Source of the DNA: Streptomyces spirodelae
Lineage (GTDB): Bacteria; Actinomycetota; Actinomycetes; Streptomycetales; Streptomycetaceae
DNA length: 64,000 nt
Assembly (NCBI RefSeq): GCF_017676385.1
Contig: NZ_JAFFZN010000005.1
Coordinates: 62,001 to 126,000 of the forward strand
Reading direction: 5' to 3'
Under the pieces are notes generated by a model that worked only from the letters and a program-made list of their open reading frames with translations, was not told the origin of the DNA and did not search any database. This document shows positions 61,281 to 64,000 of this stretch, one piece after another. Made by a program: the position numbers and the translations under genes. How positions within the stretch are numbered: position 1 is the stretch's first letter; each line of letters starts with the position of its first letter.

Positions 61281-63005
61281 ATGGCCGACACCTCCGAGCG
61301 CCCCTCCCCCAAGCTCTCCGAGCAGGGGGTGCCCCCAGCCCCCGCCCGCCGCAAGACGGGACGCCACCGCGGCGAAGGGCAGTGGGCCGCTGGTCACTTC
61401 ACGCCGCTCAACGGCAACGAGCAGACCAAGAAGGACGATGACGGTCTCAATGTGCGGACACGCATTGAGACGATCTACGCTCATCGCGGTTTCGAGTCCA
61501 TCGACGGGGCCGACCTGCGCGGACGGATGCGCTGGTGGGGGCTCTACACCCAGCGCAAGCCCGGCATCAGCGGCGGCAAGACCGCCGTGCTGGAGCCGGA
61601 GGAGCTGGACGACGAGTTCTTCATGCTGCGCGTCCGCATCGACGGCGGGCGGCTGACCACCGAGCAGCTGCGGGTCATCGGGGACATCTCGCAGGAGTTC
61701 GCCCGCGGCACCGCCGACATCACCGACCGGCAGAACGTGCAGTTCCACTGGATCCGCATCGAGGACATGCCGGAGATCTGGCGGCGGCTGGAGGGCGTGG
61801 GGCTGTCCACGACCGAGGCATGCGGCGACACCCCGCGCGTCATCCTCGGCTCCCCCGTCGCCGGTATCGCGGCCGACGAGATCATCGACGGCACCCCGGC
61901 CATCGAGGAGATCAACCGCCGCGTCGTCGGCAATCCCGCGTACTCGAACCTGCCCCGCAAGTTCAAGACGGCCGTCTCCGGCTCACCGCTGCTGGACGTC
62001 GCCCACGAGATCAACGATGTGGCGTTCGTCGGCGTGGTGCACCCCGAGCACGGCCCCGGCTTCGACGTGTGGGTCGGCGGCGCGCTCTCCACCAACCCCA
62101 AGCTGGGCGTCCGGCTGGGCGCCTGGGTGCCCATCGAGGAGGTCGCCGACGTCCACGAGGGCGTCACCGGCATCTTCCGCGACTACGGCTACCGGCGGCT
62201 GCGCAACCGCGCCCGGCTGAAGTTCCTGGTCGCCGACTGGGGCCCGGTCAAGTTCCGGCAGGTACTGGAGGACGAGTACCTGGGCCGCAAGATGACCGAC
62301 GGCCCGGCTCCCGAGCAGCCGGCCCAGCAGTGGCGCGACCACATCGGCGTGCACGAGCAGAAGGACGGCCGCTACTACGTGGGCTTCGCGCCGCGCGTGG
62401 GCCGGGTCGACGGTACGACGCTCAGCAAGATCGCCGACCTGGCGGAAGCACACGGTTCCGGGCGAGTGCGCACCACCGTTGAGCAGAAGATGCTGGTGCT
62501 CGACGTCGAGCAGGACCAGGTGGAGTCCCTGCGCGAGGGCCTGGAGGCGCTCGATCTGACGACCCGGCCGTCCGTCTTCAGGCGCGGCACGATGGCGTGC
62601 ACGGGCATCGAGTTCTGCAAGCTGGCCATCGTGGAGACCAAGGGCCGCGGCTCCTGGCTGATCGACGAACTGGAGCGCAGGCTCCCGGACTTCGACCAGC
62701 CCGTCACCATCAACCTCAACGGCTGCCCCAACTCCTGCGCCCGTATCCAGGTCGCGGACATCGGGCTCAAGGGCCAGCTGGTCACCGACGCCTCGGGCAA
62801 CCAGGTCGAGGGCTACCAGGTGCACCTGGGCGGCTCGCTGGGCATGGAGCCCGGCTTCGGCCGAAAGGTGCGCGGGCTGAAGGTGACCGCCGAAGAGCTT
62901 CCCGACTACATCGAACGTGTGCTGCGCGCCTTCCGGGCCCAGCGCGAGGACGGCGAACGATTCGCCCAGTGGGCGGCGCGCGCGGCTGAGAGTGATCTCA
63001 AATGA
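61281..63005 (+). CDS. sir: assimilatory sulfite reductase (ferredoxin), siroheme/4Fe-4S
   Basis: A 574-aa enzyme reducing sulfite to sulfide. The cluster-ligand motifs are ACTGIEFCKLAIVETKGRG (Cys-x5-Cys) and NLNGCPNSCARIQVADIG (Cys-x3-Cys); TDRQNVQFHWIRIEDMPEIW is the N-terminal siroheme site. ATG 61281 has GAAGGAT 9 nt upstream. Residues 9-20 (SPKLSEQGVPPA) are encoded by a CTCCCCCA-type repeat in frame. Nitrite reductases are close relatives, but the cysH/cysC neighbours support sulfite. It heads the cys operon after the leader peptide. Confidence 0.93.
   Translation: MADTSERPSPKLSEQGVPPAPARRKTGRHRGEGQWAAGHFTPLNGNEQTKKDDDGLNVRTRIETIYAHRGFESIDGADLRGRMRWWGLYTQRKPGISGGKTAVLEPEELDDEFFMLRVRIDGGRLTTEQLRVIGDISQEFARGTADITDRQNVQFHWIRIEDMPEIWRRLEGVGLSTTEACGDTPRVILGSPVAGIAADEIIDGTPAIEEINRRVVGNPAYSNLPRKFKTAVSGSPLLDVAHEINDVAFVGVVHPEHGPGFDVWVGGALSTNPKLGVRLGAWVPIEEVADVHEGVTGIFRDYGYRRLRNRARLKFLVADWGPVKFRQVLEDEYLGRKMTDGPAPEQPAQQWRDHIGVHEQKDGRYYVGFAPRVGRVDGTTLSKIADLAEAHGSGRVRTTVEQKMLVLDVEQDQVESLREGLEALDLTTRPSVFRRGTMACTGIEFCKLAIVETKGRGSWLIDELERRLPDFDQPVTINLNGCPNSCARIQVADIGLKGQLVTDASGNQVEGYQVHLGGSLGMEPGFGRKVRGLKVTAEELPDYIERVLRAFRAQREDGERFAQWAARAAESDLK
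61304..61336. repeat. CTCCCCCA-type palindromic repeat in frame in sulfite reductase
   Basis: CTCCCCCAAGCTCTCCGAGC followed by AGGGGGTGCCCCCA can form a hairpin. It is translated as part of the poorly conserved N-terminus and is the fourth family member in the window. Confidence 0.75.
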
Positions 63006-63202
63006 GCGAGCGGGCCGCGCCGTTCTACTGCCCGTACTGCGGGGACGAGGATCTGCGCCCCAGTGAAGAGGAAACCGCCCCAGGGCAAGGCGCAGCGTGG
63101 GAGTGCGTCGCCTGCAACCGGGCTTTCCGGCTGAAGTTCCTCGGGCTGCTGGCCTCCGGGCTGCGGTCGGCACACTCCGACGGAGAGGACCCCACCTCAT
63201 GA
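63002..63202 (+). CDS. small zinc-finger-like protein of the sulfur operon
   Basis: A 66-aa protein. YCPYCGDEDLRPSEE and WECVACNRAFRLKFLG form one CxxC-CxxC zinc ribbon. Its ATG overlaps the sulfite reductase stop (ATGA) and its own stop overlaps the cysH start (ATGA), so all three are co-translated. This small gene is commonly found between sulfite reductase and cysH in Streptomyces; its role is unknown. Confidence 0.88.
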   Translation: MSERAAPFYCPYCGDEDLRPSEEETAPGQGAAWECVACNRAFRLKFLGLLASGLRSAHSDGEDPTS

Positions 63203-63915
63203 GCACCGCGCACATAACGGAGCAGCGCTCTCCCGAGGAGCTGCGGTCGCTGGCCGAGCAGGCGGGCCGGGACTTCGAGGAGGCCGACGCGCTGGAGGTG
63301 CTGCGCTGGGCCGCCGAGACCTTCGGGCACCGGTTCTGCGTCACCTCCTCCATGGAGGACGCCGTGGTCGCCCACCTGGCCTCCCGGGTCTTCCCGGGCG
63401 TCCGCGTGGTCTTCCTGGACACCGGCTACCACTTCCCGGAGACCATCGGCACCCGGGACGCCGTCGAGGCCGTGATGGACGTGGAGGTCATCACCCTCAC
63501 GCCCCGCCGGACGGTCGCCGAGCAGGATGCCGAGTACGGCCCCAGGCTGCACGACCGCGACCCCGACCTGTGCTGCGCGCTGCGCAAGGTGCAGCCGCTG
63601 GAGGAAGGGCTGCGCGGGTACGACGCGTGGGCCACCGGGCTGCGCCGCGAGGAGTCCCCGACCCGGGCGAACACCCCGGTGGTCGGCTGGGACGAGAAGC
63701 GGCAGAAGGTCAAGGTCTCCCCCATCGCCCGCTGGACCCAGCAGGACGTGGAGGACTACATCGCCGAGCACGGCGTACTGACCAACCCGCTGCTGTCCGA
63801 CGGCTACGCCTCCATCGGCTGCTCCCCCTGCACCCGCCGTGTACTGGCGGGTGAGGACGCGCGCGCCGGACGCTGGGCCGGCAGCGGCAAGACCGAGTGC
63901 GGGCTGCACCTGTGA
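63199..63915 (+). CDS. cysH: phosphoadenylyl/adenylyl-sulfate reductase
   Basis: A 238-aa reductase producing sulfite from APS or PAPS. CVTSSMEDAVVAHLA is the PP-loop and LDTGYHFPET the substrate signature. The four cysteines of a 4Fe-4S cluster are present (DLCCALRKV; GCSPCTRRV), which points to the APS-type enzyme, and the reactive Cys is in KTECGLHL at the end. ATG 63199 overlaps the upstream stop. Confidence 0.94.
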   Translation: MSTAHITEQRSPEELRSLAEQAGRDFEEADALEVLRWAAETFGHRFCVTSSMEDAVVAHLASRVFPGVRVVFLDTGYHFPETIGTRDAVEAVMDVEVITLTPRRTVAEQDAEYGPRLHDRDPDLCCALRKVQPLEEGLRGYDAWATGLRREESPTRANTPVVGWDEKRQKVKVSPIARWTQQDVEDYIAEHGVLTNPLLSDGYASIGCSPCTRRVLAGEDARAGRWAGSGKTECGLHL

Positions 63916-63961
63916 GGGCCCGGGTTCAGCCAACAGGACCGGAAAAGGAGGGGCGAGACCG

Positions 63962-64000
63962 ATGAGCGAGGCACGCGGCGCCACCGTGTGGCTGACCGGC
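63962..64000 (+). CDS. cysC: adenylyl-sulfate kinase, partial (5' end only)
   Basis: The last 13 codons in the window read MSEARGATVWLTG, with AAAAGGAGGGG upstream of ATG 63962. GATVWLTG is the start of the P-loop region of CysC (WLTGL-SAGKST). It follows cysH by 46 nt, as expected for the sulfur operon. The remainder lies beyond the window. Confidence 0.7.
   Translation, partial: MSEARGATVWLTG

Overview
The window is chromosomal DNA from a Streptomyces-type actinomycete. The evidence is the very high GC content with strong GC3 bias, frequent GTG/TTG starts, sulfite-reductase leader peptide of the RRHVDL type, a DUF2637 membrane protein, PucR and XRE-DUF5753 regulators, many F420-type PPOX proteins, and dispersed Streptomyces-style palindromic repeats. 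No rRNA, tRNA, CRISPR array, transposase or prophage was seen. Nearly all of the DNA is protein coding, with short intergenic gaps.

Layout. 1-0.85 kb: start of an XRE/DUF5753 regulator, cut by the window edge. 1.5-7 kb: glyoxylate branch hyi, glxR, gcl, then catalase. 7.3-11 kb: a zinc-ribbon/nuclease-like protein, an acyl-CoA synthetase, and an endonuclease/exonuclease/phosphatase-fold membrane protein. 11-19.9 kb: purine catabolism, with a minus-strand operon (FAD, 2Fe-2S and molybdenum subunits of xanthine dehydrogenase, an NCS2 purine permease, XdhC) divergent from a PucR regulator. 19.9-24.5 kb: a tightly packed minus-strand run of a GT87-like mannosyltransferase, PimB-like glycosyltransferase, sensor kinase and response regulator. 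24.8-32.6 kb: TPR protein, GntR regulator, iron-box FhuF reductase, DUF2637 protein, MFS/MerR pair, degenerate PP2C and a PPOX protein. 32.5-38.5 kb: Ada-AlkA fusion, RsgA, a BrkB-type membrane protein and AidB. 38.6-46.7 kb: membrane protein, TetR/FabH-like pair, PfkB kinase, MurJ, Tat-exported phosphatase and a DHA2 efflux pump. 46.9-60.8 kb: small proteins, an RCK/channel-like protein, DUF4180, two GNATs, a second MerR pair, a frameshifted efflux pump with a MarR regulator, acylphosphatase/Mut7-C pair, phosphatase, SRPBCC protein, MFS and a COG3044-type ATPase. 60.9-64 kb: start of the assimilatory sulfur operon (leader peptide, sulfite reductase, small zinc protein, cysH, cysC).

How the genes fit together. 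Xanthine dehydrogenase feeds the ureide pathway, whose glyoxylate is condensed by Gcl to tartronate semialdehyde, interconverted by Hyi and reduced by GlxR to glycerate; catalase next door can remove peroxide. Ada-AlkA and AidB, about 3 kb apart, form an alkylation-response group. The GT87 and PimB genes point to phosphatidylinositol mannoside synthesis.

Most interesting observations: a 17-bp divergent spacer between BrkB and aidB with overlapping, opposed -10 hexamers, each 6 nt from its start codon; an efflux pump gene broken by a 29-nt copy of a palindromic repeat that also sits in frame in sulfite reductase; two paralogous MerR/target modules 21 kb apart sharing a 19-bp operator; a cysteine-alternating ORF built on a TGCNNN hexamer array; and a potassium-channel-like protein with a substituted selectivity filter.
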